Below, in pieces: positions 1-10,050 of a stretch of 44,632 bases of DNA. The notes under the pieces are model-generated. The model did no database searches, had not been told where the DNA came from, and saw only the letters and a program-made list of their open reading frames with translations. Every line of letters starts with the position of its first letter. Position 1 is the first letter of the stretch. The stretch is from Polysphondylium violaceum (Eukaryota; Evosea; Eumycetozoa; Dictyosteliales; Dictyosteliaceae). The stretch is taken from positions 1-44,632 of the forward strand of contig AJWJ01000149.1 of the NCBI GenBank assembly GCA_000277445.1. The letters run 5' to 3'. Position numbers and translations under genes: made by a program.

Positions 1-615
1 TTTTTTGGTTCATTGCAATGCCTCTCTGTTGGACTTTAAAAAGAAAAAAAAAAAAAAAAACCGACTAGAGCAAAATTATGCTTTACACCAATTTTAAATG
101 TGTGTCAAGCGACTAATATTTGAGAGGGTGAGTGTTTGGTGGTACTGTGTTCATCACCAAAAATAACAAAAAAAAAAAACTGATGTAACCACAATCATGT
201 GTGTGTTTGAAAAGGGGTATATTTTTGAAAACTTCTTTTTTTTATTTTTTTTTTATTTTTATATAATCAAAAGAGAGATAGAGTGCAGAGGAAATATATA
301 AATATAGATATATTAAATAGAGATATATATAAATATAGATATATTGCTTTTTTTATAATATTATTATAGAGAAAGAAAAGACACAATAAATCATACCAAT
401 ATAGTTTACATTCACATAAAATAGTAGTATTAGTCACATAGTAGCAGATTTAGCAACAGTCTAGTCTTTACTGATTGAAGCATTCATTTTTTTGTTCTCT
501 CATCATCAAGATATACATTATCAGATTTAAATTAAATTTAAAAAAACTACAAAAAAAAAGGAAAAAAAAAAAAACTAAAAAAGATTTAGATTAAATTTAA
601 AAAAGGAAAAGGAAA
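1..615. other. Left-edge spacer / 5' region of the SH3 gene
   Basis: No coding frame is visible here. The stretch is AT-rich, with several A and T runs and a 21-bp direct repeat at 294-314 and 325-345. A smaller repeated block (TTAAATTTAAAAAA type) lies at about 527-547 and 592-605, just before the start codon at 616. It is probably promoter and 5' leader of the SH3-domain gene. A-rich sequence directly before the ATG is usual for dictyostelid starts. Confidence 0.6.
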
Positions 616-2655
616 ATGATGTCTAGTTATTTTGAAGTTATTGCTATAAAGGAACACAAAGCTATACATCAGTCACAGTTGGCTTTTAAAAGGGGAGAAA
701 AGATTGTTGTCATTGAAACAGCACCCACAGGATGGTGGAGGGGGGAAGTGAATGGAAAGAGAGGACTTTTTCCACAATCCTATGTCACTCAATCTAGTCC
801 AGGATCGATATCACCATCACTTGTCTCGCCAAACACTTTGGCACAGTACAACAATACTTGTCAGGTGCTCGAGACCATCACCATTGAAAACAGTACATTG
901 TCACCTCCTGTCCTCTCACCAGAACCCGACGACAGCACCGATAGTGGCAGCACCAGCACAAATACACCCAGTGAAAGTAATTCACCATTTGTTCGTTCAA
1001 CCACGGCTTCACCAGTACCTCAAATCACCATGACATCGGCCAAGGGCGCAACACCAGTACGAGGGTCAACACCGGTAAGAGATTTAATCCATCCACCTAT
1101 AGCTCAACATCCACCACCACAACACTCTGATCAATTACCTCCAACACCACCCAATGAAAAGGTTACCAAGCCTTCAACACCGCCCAGAGTAGCCAATCTC
1201 ACCATCTCTATTAGCTCTGGTAATGGCAATCAAGATGATCCAGAGTCCTTGAAATACTCACCCAGATTCAACATAACACCCTCAACAATGAATATGACTG
1301 TCAATCCACCCAAAACTCACACTAGAAAAAACTCTGGTCCTGCAACATCTATCAAAGAGCAGCCAGATACAGAGACAGATGGGATGCCCAACACCAATAC
1401 CAAGGGTGCACCATTTGACAAGTACTCTACACTTCCAACCAACACAAATAGAGGAGTTAGAACACCATTGTCCACTCCGGGTCGTATATCGGTCAAAGAC
1501 ATAAATATAGAGATCCCCTATTACATCACTCGTGCCACAAATTCCTATAGAAAATCAACATTTGATGAATTGGATTTTGTAACTGGTGATTTAATTGTTG
1601 TATATAATAGCAAGAATATTGAAGGTGATTGGTGGGTTGGTAAAATTAAAAGTAATTTTGGTATCATTCCCAAAAGTCATGTAGAGATAATTAAAGATAT
1701 ATCACCAAATAATAATAGTAATAATAATGTAAATAATAATAATAATAATATTAGTAATAATAATAGTAATAGTAATTCAACTCAATCAACACCACCACCA
1801 TCTATACCATTGCAAAGTACAATTATAACTCAACAAAATATTGTAAATTCTTTACCACCCCCTTCACCAGCTATTCAACACCCTACCACTGGTACTACAT
1901 ATATGAAGGCAGTTGCACTCACCACTTACAATAGTCAATTTGGAAATTATTTATCTCTAAGAAAAGGTGATGAAATGGTATTAATTAAAAAAGAAGGTGA
2001 ATTTTGGAAAGCTAGACTTGGCGGTCAAATTGGTTTAGTCTCTCCAAACTTTATCAAAGAAATACCAGTTCCAAGTCAACATGAATATTTTCAATCAATT
2101 GAAAATCCCATTTCAAGTCGAAATTCAAGTCCATCAACAAATTCACCAACTCATTCTAGAAAAAATACATCAACTCCTCCTCCTTTAAATACAACATCAA
2201 ATAATAATAATATAACATCACCACAACCACCACCAAATTCAACTTATTCACCTAAATCTAAAACACCAATTACGAACAATGTCACATCTTCACCAATTCC
2301 ACACTCTAATTCTTCTTCAGACTATTTTGTAAATCAAGCCAAACAAGACCATGATCACATTCAAAATTCAACATCATTAAACTCTAGTACCAGTAGTTTA
2401 TCAAGTACAAATGGTGGTGTTGTTGGAGGCACCAGTTCCTTGCAAAATGTAGATGATGACGGTATTGCTCAAAAGATTAGAGATTCTTTTTCTCACTTTG
2501 CAACCAAAGAGGAGATGCTGGAAGCCATTCAAAATCTAGCCATTAAATTTGTCAAACAAACCGCCATTCTAAAAAAAGATCTATTGGAAGAAAGATCTCA
2601 AAAATCATTATTGGAAAAAGAACTCTTTGAATTAAAACAAAAATATTCAATTTAA
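616..2655 (+). CDS. Triple SH3-domain adaptor protein with C-terminal coiled coil
   Basis: An intronless frame of 679 residues starts at the ATG at 616, after an A-rich leader. Three SH3 domains are visible. The first is at about residues 3-58 (GWWRGEV, GLFPQSYV), the second at about 297-355 (GDWWVGKI, FGIIPKSHVE) and the third at about 428-486 (FWKARLGG, IGLVSPNFI). Each has the tryptophan and proline/tyrosine positions that form a polyproline-binding groove. Linkers are Ser/Thr/Pro/Asn-rich and include polyproline stretches, so the protein could also bind SH3 domains itself. Residues 612-679 are a charged, Leu-rich heptad segment, probably a coiled coil for dimerisation. No enzyme domain is present. 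By analogy with other multi-SH3 scaffolds, a cortical actin or endocytosis adaptor role is likely, but that is inference. Confidence 0.88.
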   Translation: MMSSYFEVIAIKEHKAIHQSQLAFKRGEKIVVIETAPTGWWRGEVNGKRGLFPQSYVTQSSPGSISPSLVSPNTLAQYNNTCQVLETITIENSTLSPPVLSPEPDDSTDSGSTSTNTPSESNSPFVRSTTASPVPQITMTSAKGATPVRGSTPVRDLIHPPIAQHPPPQHSDQLPPTPPNEKVTKPSTPPRVANLTISISSGNGNQDDPESLKYSPRFNITPSTMNMTVNPPKTHTRKNSGPATSIKEQPDTETDGMPNTNTKGAPFDKYSTLPTNTNRGVRTPLSTPGRISVKDINIEIPYYITRATNSYRKSTFDELDFVTGDLIVVYNSKNIEGDWWVGKIKSNFGIIPKSHVEIIKDISPNNNSNNNVNNNNNNISNNNSNSNSTQSTPPPSIPLQSTIITQQNIVNSLPPPSPAIQHPTTGTTYMKAVALTTYNSQFGNYLSLRKGDEMVLIKKEGEFWKARLGGQIGLVSPNFIKEIPVPSQHEYFQSIENPISSRNSSPSTNSPTHSRKNTSTPPPLNTTSNNNNITSPQPPPNSTYSPKSKTPITNNVTSSPIPHSNSSSDYFVNQAKQDHDHIQNSTSLNSSTSSLSSTNGGVVGGTSSLQNVDDDGIAQKIRDSFSHFATKEEMLEAIQNLAIKFVKQTAILKKDLLEERSQKSLLEKELFELKQKYSI

Positions 2656-2836
2656 ATTAAATAGATATTAATATGGTTAGTTAATAGTAATTAAAACAAA
2701 CAAATAAAATTAATTTTTGATTTCTTTATTTTTCCCCCTAATCAGATATAGTTTTTAGATTTATAGATTTGATCCATAGATACATAGATTTATAATTAAT
2801 AAAAAAATTAAAAAAGTTTATTTAATAGAAATAATT

Positions 2837-4295
2837 TTAGAGAGTTGCAACAGCTTTTTTAGCGGCATCATCCAAATCATTGGCAGCAACAATATTTAAA
2901 CCAGATTCTTGTAAAATTTTCTTACCCAACTCAACATTGGTACCTTCTAAACGAACGACTAATGGGATTTTTAAACCAACTTGTTTACAGGCGGCAACAA
3001 TACCGGCAGCAATAACATCACACTTCATGATACCACCGAAAATATTTACCAAAATGCTCTTTACTCTTGGATCTTTGGTGAGGATTTTAAAGGCCTCAGT
3101 TACGGTTTTCTCTGTAGCACCACCACCAACGTCTAAAAAGTTGGCTGGTGTACCTCCGTAGAGCTTGATAATGTCCATGGTGGCCATAGCAAGACCGGCA
3201 CCGTTGACCATGCAACCAATGTTACCGTCGAGACCAATGTAGTTGAGACCGTATTTGGTGGCTTCAACTTCACGTGGATCTTCTTCGGCTGTGTCTCTCA
3301 TTTCAAAGACTTCCTTTTGACGGAAAGAGGCATTATCATCAAAATTGATTTTGGCATCCATGGCATAGATCTTGCCATCGGTGGTTTCGGCAAATGGGTT
3401 GACTTCGACTTGGGTAGCGTCGGTCTTGATAAAGAGTTGGTAGAGGTTTTTCATTTGATTTTGGGCATCGGCAATCTTGGAGCCAGTGAAGCCGAGTTGT
3501 TCGGCCAATTTCTTGGTTTGGGCGTCAGTGATACCTTTGACGATATCGACTGGCTCTTTGATGATGGCAGCGGGATCTTCTTCGGCGACTTGTTCAATGT
3601 CGACACCACCCTTTTGACTGGCAACAATAACTGGACCGCCATATTTTCTGTCCATGAGAATGGCAAAATACAACTCTCTCTTTGGATCGACAGACTCGGC
3701 AATCATAACGTTTTGCACCAAAGTACCTTCGGCGGCGGTTTGTTTGGTGACCAAGTGTTTGTTTAACATTTCACCGGCTAAACGTTGTGCTTCAGCACCT
3801 GTTTTGCAAAGATGGACACCACCTTTGAATCCAGTCTCTATAAAAGTACCTTTACCTCTACCACCGGCATGAACTTGAGCCTTGACAACAAGTTCTCCTG
3901 TTAATTCAGATGCAGCCTTTGGTGCATCAGATGCTTTATTGATTACTCTCCATTTTTGAGTATTGACACCAAATCTATCCATTAATAATTTACTTTGATA
4001 CTCATGTAAATTTAAATGACGTACTTGATATTTAGTTGAACTAAAAGTCAATAAACCCTATATTATCATTATCAGTATCATTATTACATTATATTAGTTT
4101 CTGATTTCTATTTGATCCCCACTCTTTAATCAAAAGGAATAGACGGTGATGGTAGTCCCGACAATGATCATCGCCACACTTTTATCTATAGATGAAAGCA
4201 CCACACATCCATCCTATCCTCTGATTGCATGTGTGTATTGTGATATATACAGTAGTCTTGTGTAATGGGGTACGAATAGAATTAAAGAATGACAT
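2837..4295 (-). CDS. scsB: Succinyl-CoA ligase beta subunit, mitochondrial
   Basis: This is the TCA-cycle enzyme subunit that forms ATP or GTP from succinyl-CoA in the mitochondrial matrix, paired with an alpha subunit. Two exons are inferred, 4295-4251 and 4057-2837, with a GTATAT...TAG intron at 4250-4058, giving 421 residues. Exon 1 supplies an initiator ATG and the basic, hydroxylated start [15 protein letters not shown], a good mitochondrial presequence. The splice is in phase. Without it the long frame has only a TTG to start on. The mature part begins [11 protein letters not shown]. The ATP-grasp region contains GGRGKGTF, and the CoA-ligase half contains GGGATEKTV and [13 protein letters not shown]. 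Sequence alone does not settle ADP versus GDP specificity. It converges on the SH3 gene and shares a 233-bp divergent promoter with the next gene. Confidence 0.95.
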
Positions 4296-4528
4296 TTTTA
4301 TAATATAATCTATATATTACTGCGAATATGCTTCAATTTAAAAAAAGTGCATCAAAATGATGAGCACAGTGATTGTTGTTCAAAAATGAAAAAATTTTTA
4401 TTTTTTTAAAAAAAACCAAAAACGTTACGCCTAATTTACTCATAGTTACTGTATTTATATATAGATATATTGGTGGTGTGTTGTTTTTACTAAATTGGTA
4501 GATAGACAAGTATTGTATATAAATAGAT
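4296..4528. promoter_or_regulatory. Divergent promoter between scsB and the zinc-knuckle gene
   Basis: This 233-bp spacer separates two divergent starts. It contains T/A runs at about 4388-4420 and TATA-like ATATATAG near 4459-4470. No coding frame is seen. No transcription-factor site was assigned. Confidence 0.4.
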
Positions 4529-6655
4529 ATGTCTAGTGATCATCAACACAGTATAGCAGATACTATATCATCACTTGACGAGAAAGAAGAAGGCGAAGAA
4601 AGTGAAGAGGAGGGTCAACACACAGCTACAGTAGTAGCAGTACCAGAAGAAGAAGGGCAAGAAAGAGTGGGTCAAGAACAAGAGGAGGAAGAAGATTTAT
4701 TTGACGTATTTCAAAAAAAAAGAAAGCCAAAAACGTCTTCAATCGTCCATGAATTGAATAAAAAATATAGATATACATCAAGAGAGAATGATCAAGATGT
4801 CATAGAGAAACATGTAAATAGTAGTAATAGTAATAGTCATAGTGAAGATGATAACGGCGGGAATAGTAGGAGTAATCATGACAATGATGCAATCAATCAG
4901 GATGATAGTGATGGCGAGGAAGATCTCAAACTAGGAAATGGGTGTGAAAATAATGGTCATGATAGTAACCATAGTAGTTCAAACCACCATCAAAAGGATT
5001 TACTCATTCACAACTTGTATAAAAAAATAGAATCATTGGAGAGCGTGTTGAAAGCAAAGAACGTATGTTTGGGAGGCCAGGACCCCTTGTTTGCGTTGAA
5101 TCAGGGCTGTTTGGAGGAATCCAAGGTGGTCGAGTTGGAGAGATTTATATTCAATTATTTTAGTTCAAATAAACGACAAGATATAGACCAGGAGCAAGAG
5201 GAGGGCGAGGAAGACATTGGACACCAACAGCGACACTCTGAAATAACATATTACTATGAAGGCGGGTACAGTCAAAAGAAACATGGTGTAAATAAACTTG
5301 CATTTGTTCCAACATCGATACCATACAGTTTTTCAAAGATACCTAGTTATAACGTAGATAAACAAGATTTACATCAAGATGTGGGTGGTGGTGCCGATGG
5401 CGAACAGCCCAAAGAAGAGAAAAGGTCGTTTAAAGGTGCATGTTTCAATTGTTCTCAAACAGGCCACACTATATCAGATTGTCCTCTGCCCTATAATCCT
5501 AGGAACGTCCAAAGAAATAGAAGAGAGTTTTTAGATAACAAACCACAACATCCTATAAAGTATGTTTACATGATCGTATAAATAATAATATTATTAATAC
5601 TAATACTAATAACAATAATGATATCATCTAGCGAAAGATATTATCAAACTGTAGAAAGAGAGAATAAAACAATTAAGCAACAGCAACAACAAGATAATAA
5701 TACTAGTATAGATATAGAGACAACCAATTCAAGTACAAAAGATGGATCAACAGAATCAGAAACAGATGTACAAGGAGAGATAGAAACACAAACAGAAACA
5801 GAAACACAACCACAAACAGAGTCAACAGATCCAACAGCCGAGATAAAAGAGTCAACTACAGAAACGATGAGTACAGAGACTAAAAAATTGATATTTACAC
5901 CAAACAAATCAAGTACTCCATCTAAACCGACATTTGAACATAAACTAGATTATATAGAGTTTCCCAAAGATCTCTTTGAAAATCCAGATATTGTCGAACA
6001 AGAGGAAAGTTATTATAATAGTAATAGTGATAGAAATGGTAGAGATAATAGAGGATATAGTCGAGACAGTAGAGATTATAGAGATAATAGGGATAGCAGG
6101 GACTATAATAGAGATTATAGTAGAGATAATAGTAGAGACAGTAGAGATTATAGAGACAGTAGGGATTATAATAGAGATTATAGTAGAGATAATAGGGATT
6201 ATAGAGATAGAGATTATATGGAGAGAGAGGAAAGACGTCAATATGAAGCCGGCTTGAATTATTCTTCATATAGAAATGGTAATCCTAATAATAATGGATA
6301 CCAGTACCAACAACAATATGCGCAACAATATCAGTATCAACAATATCAGCAATATGCACAACAATATCAATATCAGCAATACTCTGGGTACTATCGCGCA
6401 CAACAAGAACAACTTCAACATCAACAACAATATCTCAATGCCAATCAACAATATCCTCGATATCAATCATCCTACAACAATAACTATAATCAACAACAAC
6501 AACCTCTTCAACCACCTCAACCAGATCCTATACCACCTCCACCACCCTCATTTCCACCGTCTGAACCTAAACAAACCACAGCAGCAGAGCCCGATGATTC
6601 AGGGCCAATAGACATGGATATGGAAATTGAACCTCTTGAAGAAGGTGCCTTATAA
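4529..6655 (+). CDS. CCHC zinc-knuckle protein, ZCCHC8-like core, RD/YQ-rich tail
   Basis: Two exons, 4529-5559 and 5632-6655, join across a 72-bp intron (GTATGT...TCTAG) to give 684 residues. The junction is phase 2 and reads IK-N-ERYYQTVE. Residues about 305-318 form a zinc knuckle, CFNCSQTGHTISDC (C-x2-C-x4-H-x4-C), followed by PLPYNPRNVQRNRREF. That knuckle plus basic tail resembles ZCCHC8 of the nuclear exosome targeting complex. The N-terminal 300 residues are acidic, with one predicted helix around IHNLYKKIESLESVL. After the knuckle come Thr/Glu-rich sequence, an Arg-Asp-Tyr/Ser repeat block (about 6040-6220), then Gln/Tyr-rich prion-like sequence and polyproline. The PSP domain that follows the knuckle in ZCCHC8 was not seen. 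A nuclear RNA-binding or processing role is likely; exact orthology is uncertain. Confidence 0.8.
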
Positions 6656-7626
6656 TACCGTTCAGACATTTCATACAATAAATTACTCGAATCACACTCA
6701 ATCATGCTAAATCACCCTCATTCATATTGTTGTTATTGGGAATGACCCTCCAATTGAACTACAAAACAACAATATTAAATGTTTGTCAAAATTTAATACT
6801 TGCCAAAAAAAGATGAGTTTCTGGGTTTCTGGGTTTCTGGGATTGTCTTGGCACTAAAACTTTTCCACCTTTAGATTCTTTTTGATGAGGAACTTTCCTC
6901 ATATATTGCTATCCTTGGAAATCAAGAACAATATAAAATAGATGTTTTAATATGAATAGTCAGATTACTTGCAGGTATTTTTATATAGTATAAAAAAATA
7001 TTGATTTAGTTAAAAATAAAATCCAGTCTTGGGCAAAGAGGATTCAAATCCGAGTGTGATTTCTCCGATGCTCAAGATTATTTGCACGTATTTTTATTTT
7101 TATATTAAATTTGCATTTCTGAAAAAAGTGTATACACGAGTATTATTGGTGCCACCTTATCATCTCAAACTCATCTTTTATCCTTTTCCACCACTTCATT
7201 TGAAACAATTGGAAATTTGGCTTTGGTTGATAAAATCGATCAAGATTCTGTTACTTTTTAATTAATTAATAGCCCACCAGTTCAATCTTTTATTATTTGA
7301 TTAAATATTTAATCAGATCACATTAAAAAATATCTTTAAAATTTCATGAAAATTTTTAGCTATCATCTCACCCATCATAATAATTGATTTTTATAATCGA
7401 GATAAAACTTAACATGAGATAATGAATCTTGGTATTATTATTATCCAAAACGTTATTATTATCCCAATTTATTTTTAGTTTTTAAAGTTTTTATAAATGA
7501 AAAGACTCTTTCAAACACCTGTTAGTTCATGAACTAATCTCTATATACCTTAATAAAAATTTTTTGTTTGATTTTATTATAAAGATTATTTGGTTTTTAT
7601 ATTACAATATTATTGAGTTTTATTCT
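6656..7626. other. Spacer with decayed coding sequence and palindromes
   Basis: This 971-bp interval lies between two convergent genes. Its first 600 bp carry coding-like plus-strand segments, listed separately as a pseudogene. The rest is AT-rich and holds two perfect palindromes, TGATTAAATATTTAATCA at 7298-7315 and TTAGTTCATGAACTAA at 7522-7537. Poly(A) signals for both flanking genes should lie at its two ends. No RNA gene was recognised. Confidence 0.5.
6711..7261 (+). pseudogene. Coding-like remnant, family unknown
   Basis: Several open stretches on the plus strand have mixed, protein-like composition, unlike the surrounding AT-rich filler. They are 6711-6857 (contains IVVIGNDPPIELQ), 6875-6955 (contains FDEELSSYIAILGNQEQ), 7010-7108 (contains RGFKSECDFSDAQDY) and 7109-7261 (contains TSIIGATLSSQTHLL). 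The last three are in one frame, separated by stop codons; the first is in another frame. A tandem 8-bp unit (TTTCTGGG, three copies, about 6818-6841) sits in the first segment and could have shifted the frame. A 20-bp block, AGATTAyTTGCAsGTATTTT, occurs twice (about 6963 and 7076), at places that would suit exon ends. It could be a dead gene or a multi-exon gene I cannot resolve. I do not recognise the family. Confidence 0.35.
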
Positions 7627-10050
7627 TTAATCTTTAAATGTTAAGAGGTTTTTGAGTTTCTTTAGATTCTCCTTTAAAGTTGGTTGTATTTTAATAGAGG
7701 TCTTGAGAGATTTTAATTTTGATGAAATAAATTGAATAGTTGAGAGATCCAGTGGTTGTTTAGTTTGTTCAAACACCAAGTAATCTAAAATTACAATTAA
7801 ATGATCAGTTGAATTACTACCAGTACTTTTCTTATTACTACTATTATATTTCTCAAGTCTAAATTTGTTTTCAATTAAATAACCATAGATAATTAAATCG
7901 AGTATTGGAGTTGTGATTTGAATTGAGTTGGATTTGATAAACTCTATGATTGAGTTTGGATCGTGATCATAGTAGGCCATGCAATAGAGAATGATGGATT
8001 CGTTCATCATTGCCGATTTTTGTTGTAAATAGGCCTCTGTCACTGTCTTTGACTCGCCCAGTTTCTTCCAACTGGAATAGTATTTCAAGGCATTAGGGAG
8101 GTCGTTGATTCTTGCCAGACCATAGATGAGTTGGTTGTAGATAAAAGAGTTCATTTTCAACGACCATTTCTTTTTATACTCTTTCAAGAGAGATAGTGCA
8201 GCGTAGGGATTCTTGTTTTTAATCAACTCGTAGTGGAGCATCGAGATGAATGTGTGGCTGTTGCCCTTAAACTTTTTGCCAAGGACCAACGAAAAATCGT
8301 TCAAGAATCTCTGTGATATCTCTTCGCCCTCCAAAGCCTTTAGTTTGACCTTGGCATTGAATATCTCCATGTTTGGGTAAATGCCCTCTTGCTCCATGAA
8401 ATCTTCAATTTGCTCGCCCACCTCCATGAGTCTGTTTTTGTAACAATACACCAAGATGTCCTCAAACAAAACCTGATCTCTAATGGCTATATTATCTTCC
8501 TCATCCTCATCCTCTTCCTCTTGGTCTTGGTTTTCAACCTCTTTATCAAACTCTTTTTCTTTGTGATACTCTAGTCCGTCTTTGTAGTGGGTCGAGAGCG
8601 ATTTCAGCTGATAGACAAAGGCATCAAATATTTGTTTGTTGTCTTGGCCAAGCTCGGGATCCTTTCGATAGTACTCGAGGTAGGCAATAAATATATCGTT
8701 GTCGATAAAGATACGGTTGTCTAGCATATTTTGGGTGACCATTTCGGCCGAGTCAAATTGGCGCATCTCCAAGAGTGCCTGCACGATTTTCTTGTAGTCT
8801 TGCGACTCTAGTTCGCAATTAAACTCTTGGCTCTCGAGGGCTTGAAAGAACTTGATTCTTTTTTTCTTGTCGGCCAGTTGTTTGAAAAAGTAATTGTACA
8901 CTCTATTAGATCGTCTAAACACCGACTCTGATGTCTCGTCAGCCATGGAGACGATCTCGAGGAAATCTTCTTTTTCAATAGACTCGTTGATCAACAGCTT
9001 GTCTTGGTAGTCGAGGATCAGTGATTGCAAATTATCATAGATCATGGGAAACACTTCTTTGTACATATTGTTGTGGTGATAGAGAAACAACGAATACAAG
9101 TGCAAGTCAACTCTATCGCGATACTGAATATTATAATTCAACTGAATAGTGTCCACGCCATCGTCTGTATCTTGATCTTCATCTTGATCCTGATTCACCT
9201 CTTCTGTCAGTGATGGATAATTATAATGATACTGGTCAAATTCATTCAATGTCTTGTATTTCTCTATATACTTTTCCTCTTGTTCCTTTTCAATGTTGTC
9301 TATATAGTCATCGATTACTTTGTCCAATCGCTCTACATTAAAGTAGTTTTCAAAGGGATCTACACGATTATACACTGTTTTTGAATTTGCCAACAACATC
9401 ACTCTCTCTCTGTTTTGTTTCAAGTGTCTAGCCTGCTTGTTGATATACCATTTATACTGATTTCTCGTGTGTTGTTGAAGTGCACGATAATAGTCGTTTC
9501 TCTTGTTTTCCAGATACTCTGCTCTAACCTTGCCCTCCTTTTCCTTTTGTCCTTTTTCAAAGTTTTTATCTACAATCGTATTACCTTTACCAAAATCAAA
9601 TATATTTCTTTGTTTATTATTACTACTATTACTACTATGACTATTTAAGAGATAATAAGATTTAAAATCTTTTAACAAGAAGCTTTTGATTGAATTGGAG
9701 TTTATCTTTTTATATAACCTAATGTTTGTTTGAGGGAATCTATATTTCTTTTTAGGCAACCATGATTTATTTGATATATGTTTGGAATAGTGATCATCAT
9801 CGTCGTCACCATCCTCTTCTCTGTTACCATGACCTAAAAACTCTTGTATATCTTGCATCTCCCTCTCATGTTTCAAATGATCGACATATTGCTTTAGTTG
9901 TTCTTTTTTTTCCTTTACCTGATCATTTATACCCTTTTTATTGTTGTTATTACTATTACTTGTTGTATATAATCTATGACTGAATAAAGAGACACTATTA
10001 CTATGGCTACTATGTATACTAAATAATCTCTTTAATAAATTTAGATTCAT
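7627..10050 (-). CDS. PPR-like mitochondrial protein
   Basis: An intronless frame of 807 residues begins at an ATG at 10050. The N-terminus (MNLNLLKRLFSIHSS, with HRLYTTSNS a little later) is basic, lacks acidic residues and is Ser-rich, as expected for a mitochondrial presequence. The C-terminal half (about residues 420-680) contains helix-turn-helix pairs of pentatricopeptide type. Examples are the stretches around ALLEMRQFDSAEMVTQNML, DILVYCYKNRLMEVGEQI and NQLIYGLARINDLPNALKYY. The middle is highly charged, with Asp/Glu runs. Dictyostelid mitochondria use a small set of PPR proteins for RNA processing, stability or translation, so that is the probable role. The repeats are degenerate and no RNA target can be proposed. 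It ends 27 bp inside the decayed spacer to its right and shares a divergent spacer with the E2 gene. Confidence 0.75.
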   Translation of the reverse strand: MNLNLLKRLFSIHSSHSNSVSLFSHRLYTTSNSNNNNKKGINDQVKEKKEQLKQYVDHLKHEREMQDIQEFLGHGNREEDGDDDDDHYSKHISNKSWLPKKKYRFPQTNIRLYKKINSNSIKSFLLKDFKSYYLLNSHSSNSSNNKQRNIFDFGKGNTIVDKNFEKGQKEKEGKVRAEYLENKRNDYYRALQQHTRNQYKWYINKQARHLKQNRERVMLLANSKTVYNRVDPFENYFNVERLDKVIDDYIDNIEKEQEEKYIEKYKTLNEFDQYHYNYPSLTEEVNQDQDEDQDTDDGVDTIQLNYNIQYRDRVDLHLYSLFLYHHNNMYKEVFPMIYDNLQSLILDYQDKLLINESIEKEDFLEIVSMADETSESVFRRSNRVYNYFFKQLADKKKRIKFFQALESQEFNCELESQDYKKIVQALLEMRQFDSAEMVTQNMLDNRIFIDNDIFIAYLEYYRKDPELGQDNKQIFDAFVYQLKSLSTHYKDGLEYHKEKEFDKEVENQDQEEEDEDEEDNIAIRDQVLFEDILVYCYKNRLMEVGEQIEDFMEQEGIYPNMEIFNAKVKLKALEGEEISQRFLNDFSLVLGKKFKGNSHTFISMLHYELIKNKNPYAALSLLKEYKKKWSLKMNSFIYNQLIYGLARINDLPNALKYYSSWKKLGESKTVTEAYLQQKSAMMNESIILYCMAYYDHDPNSIIEFIKSNSIQITTPILDLIIYGYLIENKFRLEKYNSSNKKSTGSNSTDHLIVILDYLVFEQTKQPLDLSTIQFISSKLKSLKTSIKIQPTLKENLKKLKNLLTFKD

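Noticed and set aside
2837-4051. Succinyl-CoA ligase beta beginning at 4051 without an upstream exon
   Set aside because: The codon at 4051 is TTG. A GT-AG intron joins in phase to an ATG-led mitochondrial presequence exon at 4295-4251.
5644-6269. Ser/Val-rich and Tyr/Leu-rich minus-strand frames
   Set aside because: They are complements of the Thr/Glu-rich and RDY-repeat coding sequence of the zinc-knuckle gene.
7030-7065. tRNA-like GGATTCAAATCC
   Set aside because: The stem around the loop does not fit a T-arm (GGAT pairs with ATCC, leaving a 4-nt loop), and no D-arm, anticodon arm or acceptor stem is present.
7029-7265. 78-codon plus-strand frame in the decayed spacer
   Set aside because: It starts with TTG and is rich in Phe, Leu, Lys and Tyr from AT-rich DNA. 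The overlapping frame at 7109-7261 has much better protein character.
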